From Tethya wilhelma (lineage: Eukaryota; Porifera; Demospongiae; Tethyida; Tethyidae), in contig CAXIPT010000010.1 in the NCBI GenBank assembly GCA_964030475.1, forward strand, positions 2,930,602 through 2,994,601: a stretch of DNA of 64,000 nucleotides, given 5' to 3'. Made by a program: the position numbers and the translations under genes. Position 1 is the first letter of the stretch; each line of letters opens with the position of its first letter. Below the pieces are notes generated by a model that saw nothing but the letters and a program-made list of their open reading frames with translations, searched no databases and was not told the origin of the DNA. Positions 22,905 to 35,000 of this stretch are shown piece after piece.

Positions 22905-24440
22905 TTAATAGTCGGGACAATTACGCTTTCTACCAGCTATCTGATTGGTGGCCATCTTTACAATTTTTCTAGCCTTTGAGGCTATGACCATGCTATCAGC
23001 ATCAATACCCAGTTTACGCTTTCTACCATATTTAGGCTGGGGTGGTATGGGGTACTGTGGTAGATCACTTCTGAACTTATCTCTCAGCCTGTTCACTTCA
23101 CGTATGCCACACTCACTAACAATAATTGAATTGGGGTGGAATGCTGAGAGGTAAAGACCTGTCAAGGATTTAACTCGTGACAATGCAACATATGCCATTT
23201 CAGGACTGAAAACATCCTCAGAGAGGTCTACTATGGCACATTCTAAAGACAGGCCTTGACATTTGTGGATAGTAATAGCATATGCCAAAATGAGGGGAAA
23301 CTGTTTTCTAAACACAAAGAACTTATTCATGACCATACACCTACTTTTCACCCTCTCAACATCGTAAGGTTTGTCTATTCTATCAAACTTCACTGTAATT
23401 GAGGTCATGGACACTTTTGTTACTGTACCAATAGCACCATTTACCAGGCCGGCTTTAGTATCAAGGTTACGATGGAGCATAACATGAGCACCTACAACAA
23501 TATTGCAGTCTCTGTTGAGTTTTGCCAAATGCTCAGTAGCCTTCTTAGTCCACTTACGTGTACTGGATGTCTGATCAATATCATCAGTACACTGCAATGC
23601 CACAACTTCAGATGGAAGGCTACGGAGCATTTGTTGGTTCAACTCATCACAAGCTTTTCTAGTAGGGTACAAACACACAGGTGTTTGGCCAGATTTTTCC
23701 AGCTCATGAATCTTATCAACAATTTAAACATTGATTACTCTCCCCTTCAACACGTCAAGTATTGTGGAAAACCACACCTTACAGATTGCAAAAGCTGACT
23801 GTATTGAACATCATTTCTTTGACGCTCATTTATAGTCAACTCATCGTAAACAACTGAATCCCTCCATATGTTTATAGAGGTTGCACAGCCTAGCCTAAGT
23901 GTGAGAGATTTCTGTGCTATTCTTTCAAAAACAGGATTACCATTGACTCGCTGTAATTGGAGCACATCTCCAAAAAATAGCATGGTTTTCCCACCAAACC
24001 ACTGGTCACTGTCAAACAGTTCCTCCAATCTTAAATGTACATAGGGTAAATTGAGAGACGAGACCATGGAGATCTTATTGACAATAAAAGCTTTTGTGTT
24101 TTAAGGGTGGTCTTAAGCAGTTTGTGGAGGTCTTTTGACAGTGGCCAGTACCCTGCTGTTTTACCTTCATGCTCAAAAGGAAGTCTAAAGAGACGGTGTA
24201 CAGTTACACCACCAACATTGAAAGCAGCTAAACCAGTAGGCGCTGCAATGGCACAAGTACGTTCAGTTTCGGGCCACAGGGATACTATCATTTTCTTGAT
24301 AGTTTGAATGAGGAATGACTTCCCTGTCCCCCCTACACCACTAATGAACATGTGGAGTGGTTTCAAGTCACAATGACATTGGTTATTCTCATGTCTTTGC
24401 AAATGCATGAAGTGGGCTTTCACATTTTCATACACACGTC
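22905..24440 (-). pseudogene. Helitron PIF1-type helicase domain (frameshifted)
   Basis: Pieces in order: FISGVGGTGKSFLIQTIKK (Walker A, near 24310-24340), APTGLAAFNVGGVTVHRLF, then after a frameshift FIVNKISMVSSL at about 24060-24085, FGGKTMLFFGDVLQLQ (motif III), and after another break AYAITIHKCQGLSLECAIVD and AYVALSRVKSLTGLYL (motifs V and VI). In PIF1 helicases the motif II sequence is usually DE-SM; here it reads NK-SM, so the acidic pair that binds Mg and activates water is lost. Two frameshifts and this change make it inactive. The tail ends with basic RKRK and RKRNCPDY. Confidence 0.8.
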
Positions 24441-24441
24441 T

Positions 24442-25480
24442 TTAATCACAATTAAGCATAGCTACTGCTGATTCTAAATCAATAGTGCTATCAGTGGTAT
24501 CTACAATGTCATCAATGACTGACTTTGCTTCTCTTTCTACCTGAGGACCATCGTCCTTGGCACTAGGCTTTTCATCATTTGTTCTGGCTTTGTTTATCTC
24601 TTTAGTCTTAGATTGTGCCCTAAGCATCTTTTGCAGTTTTTCATGGTGTAGGGAACTGCTAGAATTTTTGAGCCTGTGAAACGTTTGCTCAGCTGTTTCA
24701 CCAGGGAGAAGCAAAGTGTTCTCATCTCTGAAAGGAACAAAGAGAAGAATGAGGGAATAGAAGTAGTCTTCTCTTTGGTCTTCCCTTTCAGGATCAAACA
24801 GTTTGTAATTGGGCAAGCGAGGTTTGTTTAATCACTTGTAATTCCTTTGACCACTTTTGTCCCTGCTTGCATGTCCAATCAATGCATTTCACAAAGTCAT
24901 ACAAACACATATTATCAAGTTCCTGAGGTCTCTCAGGGTAATAATTCTCAACCAGACAAGGCTCAAATATGTTGTCTGAGTTGGGGTCACTGTCAGCTAG
25001 TCTCTCAAGCTCTTTGTGGCTCTTAAGCCTGTGATTACGTTTGCTGGGTATAGAAATGTCAACGTATATGACACTACAAGACTTTTCATTCAAGTGGTCA
25101 CCAACGACAAGGTCAGCAGCCTCATAGAGACCACATTCATGGAACCTTAGGCTCCTCAGACCAAAGCTGAACAACTGGGAATAAATAGATTTTTGGCTTC
25201 CTATTTCATTCCGCACATCTTGCAAATTGCTACGTTCAGCTTTTGTCACATAGCCACTAACATAGTGGGCTAGAGCTAGTGAATCTTCAGCAACAAACTG
25301 AATATCTACATTAGCCTTCCAGAGATACAGCAAAAGAGGATTGTAGTCATTGACATGCATCTCAGTTTCAGATCTGACTAGCTCATAGATCTTGCTACGA
25401 GACTTAAGGCTCTGTTCTACTGGGTTGATACGTGCACACTCACAGGCTAGTCTGGGAAAGCCAAATTTGCACACAGTCAT
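24442..25480 (-). pseudogene. Helitron Rep-side region with catalytic-Tyr-like motif
   Basis: The first frame (25480-24794) contains NPLLLYLWKANVDIQFVAED followed by LAHYVSGYVTKAE. Y-x3-Y-x2-K resembles the paired-tyrosine motif of the Helitron Rep domain; the upstream HUH motif is not present because the element is truncated at about 25486. The second frame (24816-24442) overlaps slightly and holds YFYSLILLFVPFRDENTLLL, a segment usually between Rep and helicase, then a charged linker. A one-base shift separates the two frames. Helitrons insert by rolling-circle replication; this copy is 5' truncated. Confidence 0.7.
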
Positions 25481-25680
25481 AAAAGTATTTCATTGACTCA
25501 TCATCCAATGGAAGCTACAAATATGCTTGAGATAGATCCAATATGGTGAAGGTCTTCCAGTTTGCTAACGTTGCAAATAAATCTTTGGGTTTTGGAAGGG
25601 GATATTGATCCACAGTGAGAGCTTGGTTCATGGTTACTTTATAATCTCCACAAATCCGAAAACAACCATCCCAGGCAGAA
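25475..25680 (-). pseudogene. Gypsy-type reverse transcriptase fragment
   Basis: The minus-strand frame reads GCFRICGDYKVTMNQALTV, then QYPLPKPKDLFATLA and TFTILDLSQAYL followed by a stop and LPLDDESMKYF. This is the first part of a Ty3/Gypsy RT domain, with the LDLSQAY block that holds the first catalytic Asp. A TAG replaces the residue after QAYL. The fragment stops where the Helitron begins and, on the other side, at a MITE. Confidence 0.8.
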
Positions 25681-26012
25681 ATTACGTGCAAGATCTTACT
25701 TCAAAAAATAGCAAGATATTTCAAGATCTTGCAAGGAATTAATTTTCTTGCAAGATTTTGCAAGAAAATGCAAGAAAGTGGCCATTTCTCTTGCAAGACA
25801 AAAAATTTTGTAGCCAGTCTTGCAAGAATAAGTCGGGTACAGACAGGTCAAGAATCTTACAAGACTCACAAGAAAATTTTTCGTCTTGCAAGAGAAATGG
25901 CCACTTTCTTGCATTTTCTTGCAAAATCTTGCAAGAAAATTAATTCCTTGCAAGATCTTGAAATATCTTGCTATTTTTTGAAGTAAGATCTTGCACGTAA
26001 TTTCTGCCTGGG
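25670..26012. mobile_element. palindromic MITE built of CTTGCAAG motifs
   Basis: The ends CCCAGGCAGAAATTACG and its exact inverse bound a 343-bp element with arms of about 140 bp that are nearly perfectly complementary. The interior is packed with TCTTGCAAGA-type palindromes. No clear target duplication is visible (flanks ...CCAT and TAGG...). Confidence 0.75.
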
Positions 26013-27229
26013 TAGGAATGCAGTAAAGCATAGACTGCATTGTGCTTGCCTCAGTTGGCTTATAGGCTGTCTCACTTGTCTTCTGCTTGGACAGGTAAGT
26101 AACTGAGCTATACACTTGGTTGTGTGTGTTTTGTCTGTGCCAGAACACCACTGTACTCCTTACTTAGCACCGGATTCCTGGGTCACTGTGTAAGACATCA
26201 TTTGGTCATCACAGTTTTACCAGCATTCACTGCCGGGCTAAACTGAGAATAATGACTTGGCTGGCCAAAGCTCACTATATAAATCCATATTTTATGTTGG
26301 AGTTCGAGATTGACCAGGTGGCTGTGCCTTGTTGTATTAGTGGTCTCAGTACTCAGTGCCTGATCACATTCATGACTCAGTTTGTATAGTTTTGTTGATC
26401 TAGTTTGCGCTGAGGCTTATGCACCGTAGGTGCTTTCATTTAATAGAAATTAGTAAGGACTGCTTTTTTTAGCGAATAGTCTACTTGCTCTTTGATTTTG
26501 GTGAAATTATGCACGCACTTTGCTGCAACGGCAAGGTCAAAGGTCATGCAGAATTTGACTTCGAAAGTCATTACACTATTTTGTAACAGTTTTTGACTAT
26601 TGTTTGTGAATAATANAAGTCTGCACAACCCTGTGTAACTTTTCATGGGCTATCTTGTGGTACCAAACTTGGAGTAGTTGCACCAGCTGGTAGGTCAAAA
26701 ATCGCGTCCGAATTCGATGGTGGCCGATAATTGGTTGCTTACTCTACTACCGTACGTATGATATTGCATTGAGCTATTGTTCGGGAATTATTTTCTCAAT
26801 ATTTCTAAGAAAAATCGAAGGTATACACGCTTTTTTTAAAAAAATTTGGTACAGATAGAGCTATTTAAGAAAATGTATGAATCTGAATGATTTTTGTTGG
26901 TAAATTTTCATGCACATAATTTTGGAACTTTTCATTCAACTTGATGCCCTAGCTACACAACACCATAATTGCTGTGATCATTTATATAATACTAAAACAA
27001 CAAATTTGTAGCTAATTATAGTATGTCAAATTTATTATAATTAATTATTACTGAAAATTGTACAATGTCATGCACCTCACAGCTAGTGCCATAGTTTTAG
27101 ATAATCTATACTTGTATAATTCTTAATTCACAATACACATCTTATCATTCAAATCAATGAAGAAACATGCCTGTTTATAGCTGTACCTGTAACACCAGAG
27201 TCACAGATAACAGGCCCGATATAGGAGTA
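26013..27229. other. no gene recognised
   Basis: AT-rich; a single N at 26616. A CTACTACCGTACGTATGATA motif at 26748 resembles the R2 terminus. I see nothing else. Confidence 0.35.
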
Positions 27230-27995
27230 CTGCATGTATATCTTGGCTATATAAACACAAGATACAAAGAACACACAGGGTATACAATAGAGGTGCTGGA
27301 TACACTGAAATATAAAAGTATACAGTAGATACACAAGATATAGAGAACACAAGAGACGCAGGGAATTCAATAGAGGTGCTGTATACAAAATATAGAAGTA
27401 TACAGTAGATACACAAGATACAGAGAACGCAAGAGACGCAGGGAATACGATAGAGGTACTGTATACAAGATATAGAAGTATACAGTAGATACACAAGATA
27501 CAGAGAATGCAAGAGATGCAGGGAATAAAATAGAGGTGCTGTATACAAGATATAGAAGTATACAGTAGAAGAGACGCAGGGTATACGATAGAGGTGCTGT
27601 ATACAAGATCATATAGAAGTATACAGTAGATACACAAGATACAGAGAACGCAAGAGACACAGGGAATACGATAGAGGTGCTGTATACAAGATATAGAAGT
27701 ATACAGTAGATACACAAGATACAGAGAACGCAAGAGACACAGGGAATACGATAGAGGTGCTGTATACAAGATATAGAAGTATACAGTAGATACACAAGAT
27801 ACAGAGAACGCAAGAGATGCAGGGTATACGATAGAGGTGCTGTATACAGTAACAAGATATAGAAGTATATAGTAGATACACAAGATACAGAGAACGCAAG
27901 AGACGCAGGGAATACGATAGAGGTGCTGTATACAAGATATAGAAGTATACAGTAGATACACAAGATACAGAGAACGCAAGAGACGCAGGGAATTA
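27230..27995. repeat. 80-bp minisatellite array
   Basis: Nine to ten head-to-tail units with GATAGAGGTGCTGTATACAA, TATAGAAGTATACAGTAG and GATACACAAGATACAGAG in constant order. The spacing between the two cleanest units (27671 and 27751) is 80 bp. Because 80 is not a multiple of 3, the long open frames through it on the minus strand cycle through frames and are not evidence for a gene. Confidence 0.9.
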
Positions 27996-28224
27996 GAGAG
28001 ATATATGCAAGCATTGTAACAGTATATTTAGTTAAAAATATTTATAATGATATTCATAGATGGATATTTCTTACATGTGCCATCTACCCAGCGTTTAATA
28101 TAATTCAATATAATATCTCTTCATAGTAATTTACCTCAATCTGTGATATATCCGGAAGGCCAGTGGCAGAAGCAGCATCTTCTATTAATAAGGAGTACTG
28201 GGTGCCTACACCCTTCATACCACC

Positions 28225-28398
28225 ATTATAATGCGTAAATTTTGCTGACAATGCAACATGAAACTTACGGTTTTCTTTAACTTCAGCGACAGAGATCAGG
28301 AATTGAAGGTGCGCTGGTTTAAGTACCAACCTACTCTACATGTTGCATGAATTAATTGTTCAAAAGTCGAAAGTTGATTTTTCATATTGCACACCCTA
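28225..28398. mobile_element. truncated MITE of the TAGGGTGT family
   Basis: This matches the right 175 bp of the 18742-19218 MITE, ending CATATTGCACACCCTA and followed by CCTTGGA. The left end is missing, so the duplication cannot be verified. Confidence 0.75.
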
Positions 28399-28524
28399 CC
28401 TTGGATGAAGAGGGTTAAAATATTTATTTATAATTAGATATTATGGGAACCTTAGAGTGCACTTATAAGTGTTAGGTTCCAATATTTTTGCAGTAAAAGT
28501 AGTCACGAAGGTTCCATAACCGGG

Positions 28525-30110
28525 TGTCCTACTATACGTACTACCGTATGATAGACTATTCCCAGTACGGTAGGCTAATTTTTATCTGACGCACCCTTTC
28601 GGGACTTAGAAATTTTTCACGAGGTCAACACGCTGGTAAAGGTCGTCATGTGGAGTGTATATATACACATTGCATGCAAGCTTGACTATCAGTTTGCTAC
28701 TCAAACTCCGATTTCTTCAAGTTGTCTCCTCATGAGTGTGAGCAAGAGGGGCCTGAGTGAGATCCACCACCTGGAGGCCATTGGCAAGAGGAGACTGGAA
28801 GGGAGAAGATGAGAAAGATTGCATATACAGTCTGCCAGAGACTGCCTATATATGAAAGCAAGTGAAATAAACTCATTAAGTATTGTTCTACTCAATCAGA
28901 TTGTGAGAAGTGATCAAAAGCCTCTGCAGAAGTTCAATCTCCACAGATACAGCCACTGTATACAATCCAACTTCATGCATACATGATTCTATTACCATAA
29001 TAATCTATGATAATAATTAAATTGATAATAATATGGTGTCACAAGTCTCAACTTACTGAGCTGCATGCCTTATTCAGCCTACTAGGCTACAGATCAATGC
29101 AGACTTCTGAAACTAGTAAAGTATGTATAATTACAGAAAACTGACTTATTTAAGGCTCATCATCTGACTCTCAAGCCTTTGAGTGCAGTCGCTAGCCAGC
29201 ATGCCACATTCAAGCATTGGATCACTGCTGCTGCATGTACTCAGCTATGTCGACTTCTTGACTGATCACTGACTGATTATGTAGAAAATCAAAGCAGACA
29301 CAAAAGGCCATCATGACAGCAATGCCATTGAATGGGCAATCACGGTGAAAATCACTGAGACTATAGCTATCAGGGGTGGCTCAGGGTAGTTAAGATTGGG
29401 GGGGCAATATAGGGCCCGAAGGGCCCTTTCGGTGCAATGGGCATAGCCCATTGCCCTCTGGGGGGGTCTGGGGGCATGCTCCCCCAGAAAAATTTGAAAT
29501 TTTAGATGCTCTGAGATTGATTCTGGGGCCATTTGAGACATATTTTACCCTCATATGCTAGTTTTAATAACAAACTTCTTTGACTCTCATTACGGTGACA
29601 TTCCTGGCACACGTGGTTGTATTAATTCTTTTAATTAGAGAGAAATTTTGTATTTGCAAGTCAACATTGGGTTTTACTGTTTGTCATGTTGTGGCAACAA
29701 ACGCCGGTAAGGTACGCTAGTTGTTAGAGTGCTGCCTATAGCAGTGCAGCGCAGCACTGTAATTATATTTTTAGCCTAGCTTCAGTAAGCAAATGTGGGG
29801 GGGCAAGGACCCTCCAACCTTCATTTTGGGGGGGCAGTTGCCCCCTCTGCCCCCCCTGTTCCGCTACCCCTGGCTATAGCTAGCTAGCACTGAGTTGAGC
29901 AGAATCTGTTGCTCTCTACCTTTGTTTTTTTATCTGCAGATGGACACTCAGCTCTGCAAACACTAAGTACAAGTAAAACAGTCAAATTTTAAGCTCTAAA
30001 CCTATTTAATTGTGACGACCTTTTCCTAGACATGACCTTGCAAAAATTTTCTAAGTCCTAAAAGGGTGCGTCAGATAATAATTAGCGTACGGTAGTACTG
30101 GGTACATAGG
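28525..30110. repeat. composite inverted-repeat element with nested hAT MITE
   Basis: The segment 28530-28650 (ACGTACTACCGTATGATAG, CTGACGCACCCTTTCGG, AAGGTCGTCA) recurs inverted at 30012-30105 (TGACGACCTTTTCC, AAAGGGTGCGTCAG, GTACGGTAGTACTGG). Between them there is no recognised gene, and a hAT MITE lies at 29371-29872. Confidence 0.5.
29371..29872. mobile_element. hAT-type MITE
   Basis: Starts CAGGGGTGGCTCAGGG and ends TTCCGCTACCCCTG, G-rich and C-rich at its ends with the GGTCTGGGGGCATGCTCCCC core. CTATAGCTA stands at 29361-29369 and again at 29874-29882, one base away from each end, consistent with a hAT-like target duplication. Confidence 0.65.
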
Positions 30111-30264
30111 AATGGCACGGATGGCCATTAGCATAATACAAATATTCACGCAAATAACTCTGCAAAAACTGAGCGCTTGGCACTAAAAGGCTTATAAAGC
30201 TACTATTTAGCTCATTCTCTTTCTAACAAGCCTAAAAACATGGCCTAAAACCATCGCTAAGGTA
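30095..30264. repeat. R1 fragment, reverse orientation
   Basis: Runs from GTACTGGGTACATAGGAATGG to AACATGGCCTAAAACCATCGC, as at 3893-3985, and stops exactly at the N at 30265. Confidence 0.55.
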
Positions 30265-30414
30265 NTAATATTATAGTACATTGCTCACATCTGAGATCGT
30301 TGATGGCTTAAACCTGAGTCCGCAATGCATGGTTCAAGCTGCTATTAATTAATTGGCTGATTTGGATGAAGTATATAACAAAGATACTACTGAGTAGGCA
30401 TGCGACTTTGGTAC

Positions 30415-30523
30415 AAAAAATGAAGTAGTTATGTGCCGAAATTCAGAGACTTGGCCTTGTTTAGTTGCTTTTTACAGCACTGCCCATTCCTACACTGATT
30501 ATTTTTACAAAATTTTTACTATT
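30415..30523. repeat. R2 arm, cut by N
   Basis: Same arm sequence as 12310-12424 (ATGAAGTAGTTATGTGCCG, CACTGCCCATTCCTACAC), ending at the N at 30524. Confidence 0.6.
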
Positions 30524-30664
30524 NGGGTAATAAGTATTAGCTAGACTATTTTCTACTGTTAGAATAGGTATAGATACATTCATTTATTATTGGGCGCTTA
30601 TTTCTGCGCCATTTATAGCCTTGTTACTCTAGTTATAGCCCACCCGCTACATTATTCTACTTAG

Positions 30665-31607
30665 TAAACTTACTTACCTCACTGATGAATCCTCCTGGAA
30701 GGTTCCCTGGTCTTCTGTGTCTTTGAAAAGGCTCCTATAGTAAGTTTTAACTAGTGCTTCAACTAACTTCATGCATATTCTGATACTACATGAAAATTGT
30801 ACCACAAAAATAAATTCATTGTAACACGGATAGTATACGGATTTCGTGTACTCGCACTTAGCAACGTATTCGATTACAATTTTAGCGAGTAAAATTGGAA
30901 TGAACGGTCGGTATATTTGAGCTCATATCTCCAAAACTATAGCGCCTAGCCGCTTCAAATTTGGAAATAGCTAGCTGCAATGACGTAGATTACAATGCAA
31001 TCGCTATCTCAAAATTCGCGGATTGCTCGAAGTGGACGGTTTTCCAAAATTCGGTCACATATACCAAACTTACAGTAGGAATATAAAATGAACGGGAAAA
31101 AAAGCATCAAGTAAACAAATATTAGAGCGAGATGTTTTAATGTTTACCTGAGGTCACAAGAGGAATATGAATGCCAATGTCTTTACATGTGGCCTCAAAG
31201 ACCAGTTTCCATTCTGTAAGAGGAGAAGATGGTGGCCCTTGTCGAGTAACTTGTTGTCCAGCTTCAGCAAGAGAGATGTATTTCTTGTATACATATGATC
31301 CATCCACATCAACCACAGGGATGAAATCATGTTTGACTTGCTGTATTCTATAAACAGGCAGGGTACACAGAAGTATACAACTACAGCTCGTACTTGTAGT
31401 GTATGTAACTAGACACACTCCACAATAAATATAGCATGCGTACCTGTCTATTACTTGCTGCTTTCTCCAAGACCTTGGCACATTGATGCCTCTACACAAC
31501 AGCCACCAAAGTAGCTGAAACACAGTGTGCTTATCGAAAGGCTCGGGGAGGTCAACTTCATGTATATCAGCAGGAGTTAGTGTTATCTGCACTTCTTTTG
31601 CTGCCAT
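30665..31607 (-). CDS. TE-linked protein, SAP-like N-terminal part (partial)
   Basis: The start Met at 31607 gives MAAKEVQITLTPADIHEVDL, then LLWWLLCRGINVPRSWRKQQ, which resembles a SAP-type DNA-binding helix pair (L..L...G...... .k..l..R). A short intron (about 31350-31445) is predicted, after which comes HDFIPVVDVDGSYVYKK and IGIHIPLVTSG. A further exon may lie at about 30675-30735, between a TATAG acceptor and a GTGAGG or GTAAGT donor. Similar N-termini occur, from memory, in multicopy TE-linked genes of sponges and cnidarians that continue into SWIM and YqaJ-type nuclease domains; no such downstream part is seen here. It is a partial gene of uncertain function. Confidence 0.5.
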
Positions 31608-32009
31608 TCCATAGATTATCAAACTTCAGTCACTTCTACTCAAGAACGCTATGTTGGATTTGAACGTTTCAGCTTGCAACGCGTTGATCTATGCCTCTAG
31701 TTTTACGTTATGGTCGTTTAACTGATTACTTGTGGTTGACGCTAAATTCCGTCATCAGAGTTAGTGTTTCAAACCTTGGTTGACGCAAAATCGCGTCAAA
31801 GCAGCACTAGTGACTATTTTGCAAGCTAAGATATTAGCCCTGAAATTCAAACTTTATATACGAATAGGTAAGGGACTACTCTACTAAAATATTAAGTCAG
31901 ACTTTGAACTGCTAGTAAGGCGTGGTGCTACTCGTCGTTGGAAGACTAATAGTCACGATCTTTGCGATTATGATGGTCGACTTTAGATCGACATTTTTTC
32001 TACAACCCT

Positions 32010-35000
32010 TCAGAAGATAAGCTTTCAAGTCAAAATAAACGTTTATAGCAAAAAGTGTAATTTTTGGTCTTAGAAAATTTTCTAAGTCGATCGTTACACA
32101 AAAAAACTAAGTTTTTTATTTTTACCGTGAGAAAACTTTTTTTTTTCACCGACAATGCTTTTAACTCAAGAAAATGTTTCATGTGTTGAAAAAAGTGAAA
32201 TTTCACCAAAGTGTTTCTTTTGAGCTGAAAATGCTTTCAAATGAAAATAAACATTTTAAGCAAAAAGAGGACTTTTTGGTCTTAGAAAAATTTTCTAAGT
32301 CCATAGTCACACATAAACCTACTTCTTTATTTCTACCGTGAGCAAACTTTGTTTTTCACCGACCATTTGTTTTACACAAGACAATGTTCCATGAATTGAA
32401 AAAAGTAAAATTTCACCAAAGTATTTGTTTTGTGCTGAAAATTATTTTCAAGTCAAAATAAGCGTTTTTTTTCAAAAAGTAAAGTTTTTGGTCTTAAAAA
32501 TTTTTTTCTAAGTCCATAGTCACACAAAGAAACTAAGTTCTTTATTTCTACCATGAGAAAACTTTGTGTTTCAACAACAATGTTTTTTACACCACAAGAA
32601 TGTTTCATGTGTTGAAAAAAGTAAAATTTAACCAAAGTATTTGTTTTGTTCTGAAAATTGTTTTCAAGTCAAAATAAGCGTTTTTTGCAACAAGTGAAGT
32701 TTTTTGTCTTTGAAAATTTTCTAAGTCCATAGTCAGACAAAAAAACTAATTTCTTTATCTCTACCATGAGAAAATATTGTTTTTCACCAACAATGTTATT
32801 TACACCAAGAAAATGTTCCATGTGTTAAAAAAAATAAAATTTAACCAAAGTGTTTCTTTTGAGCTGAAAATTGCTTTCAAATGAAAATAAACAGAGACAG
32901 ACAAAAAAACTAAGTTCTTTATTTATTTTATGTGTTGAAAAGAGTAAAATTTCACCAAAGTGTTTGTTTTGTGCTGAAAATTGTTTTCAAGGAACAATAA
33001 ACGTTCGTGAAGTTTATTGCGTTTGAAAATTTTCTAAGTCCATAGTCAGACAAAAAAAACTAACTTCTTTATCTCTACCATGATAAAACTTTGTTTTTCA
33101 TCGACAATGTTTTTTACACAAACACAATTTTACATGTGTTGAAAAAAGTAAAATTTCACCAAAGTGTTTCTTTTGAGCTGAAAATTGTTTTCAAGTCAAA
33201 ATAAACGTTTTTCCATAAAGTGTACTTTTTGGTCTTAGAAAATCTTATAAGTCCTTCGTCCCACAAAAAAAATAAGTTCTTTATCTCTACCGTGAGAAAA
33301 CTTTGTTATTCACCAAAAATGTTATTTACACCAAGAGAATGTTTCATGTGTTGAAAAAAGCAAAATTTCACCAAAGTGTTTCTCTTGAGCTGAAAAATGT
33401 TTTCAAGTCAAAATAAACGTTTTTTGCAAAAAGTGTACTTTTTTATCTTAGAAAATTTTCTTAGTCCATAGTCACACACACAAAAAAAGTTCTTTATCTC
33501 TAACGTGGGAAAACTTTGTTATTCACCACATATGTTATTTACACCAAGAGAATATTCCATGTGTTGAAAAAAGCAAAACTTCTTGAAAACTATTCAAAGT
33601 GTTTCTTCTGCGCTGAAAATTGTTTTTATGTCAAAATAAACGTTTTTTGCAAAAAGTGTACTTTTTGGTCTTAGAAAATCTTCCAAGTCCTTCATCACAT
33701 AAAAGAACTAAGTTCTTTATCTCAATTGTGAGAAAACTTTGTTATTCAATGTTATTTACACCAAGAGAATGTTTCATGTGTTGAAAAAAGCAAAATTTCA
33801 CCAAAGTGTTTCTCTTGAGCTGAAAATTGCTTTCAAATGAAAATGAAAGTTTTAAGCAAAAAGTGGACTCTTTGGTCTTAGAAAAATTTTTTAAGTCCAT
33901 AGTCACACATAAACCTAGTTCTTTATATCTACCATGAGCAAACTTTATTTTTCACCGACAATGTGTTTTACACAAGACAATGTTCCATGAGTTGAAAAAA
34001 GTAAAATTTTACCAAAGTATTTGTTTTGTGTTGAAAATTGTTTTCAAGTCAAAATAAGCGTTTTTTTTCAAAAAGTAAAGTTTTTGGATAGTCACACAAA
34101 AAAACTAAGTTCTTTATCTCTACTGTGAGAAAATTTTGTGTTTCAACAACAATGTTTTTTACACCACAAGAATGTTTCATGTGTTGAAAAAAAGTAAAAT
34201 TTAATCAAAGTGTTTTTTCTGAGCTGAAAATTGTTTTCAAGTTAAAATATACATTTAAAGCAAGAAGGAAACTTTTAGGTTTTAGAAAATTTTCTAAGTC
34301 CATAGTCACACATAAACCTAGTTCTTTATTTCTACCGTGAGATAAATTTGTTTTTTACTGACAAATTATTTTTAAGTCAAAACATACGTTTTAAGCAAGA
34401 AGGGAAGTTTTTGGTCTTAGAAAATTTTCTCTAAGTCCATAGTCACACATAAACTAAGCTCTTTATCTCTACCGTGATAAAACTTTGTTTTTCACCGACA
34501 ATGTTTTTTACACAAGACAATGTTACATGTGTTGAAAAAAGGAAAATTTCACCAAAGTATTTGTTTTAAAAAGTCCATAATCTTACACATAGCAAATGTT
34601 CCATGTGTTGAAAAAGTAAAATTTCACACAAGTGTTTGTTTGTGCTGAAAATTGATTTCAAGTCAAAATATACGTTTAAAGCAAAAGGGAAGTTTTTGGT
34701 CTTAGAAAATTTAAGTCCATAGTCACACATAAACTAAGTTCTTTATCTCTACTGTGAGAAAACTTTATTTTTCACCGACAAATTATTTTCAAGTCAAAAT
34801 ATACATTCTGAGCAAAAAGGGAAGTTTTTGTTCTAAGTCCATAGTCACACATAAACTAAGTTCTTTATCTCTACAGTGAGAAAACTTTGTTTTTTATTGA
34901 CAATGTTTTTTACACAAGACAATGTTACATGTGTAGAAAAAAGTAAAATTTCACTAAAGTGTTTCTTTTGAGCTAAAAAATAGTTTTCAAATAAAAATAA

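Noticed and set aside
25729..25986. Open frames on both strands through the CTTGCAAG MITE
   Set aside because: Product of the palindrome; same peptide appears on both strands.
27149..28014. Hydrophobic Cys/Leu/Tyr-rich open frames up to 276 codons, like a membrane protein
   Set aside because: They come from an 80-bp tandem repeat read through changing frames; several overlapping frames look alike, as expected for a repeat.
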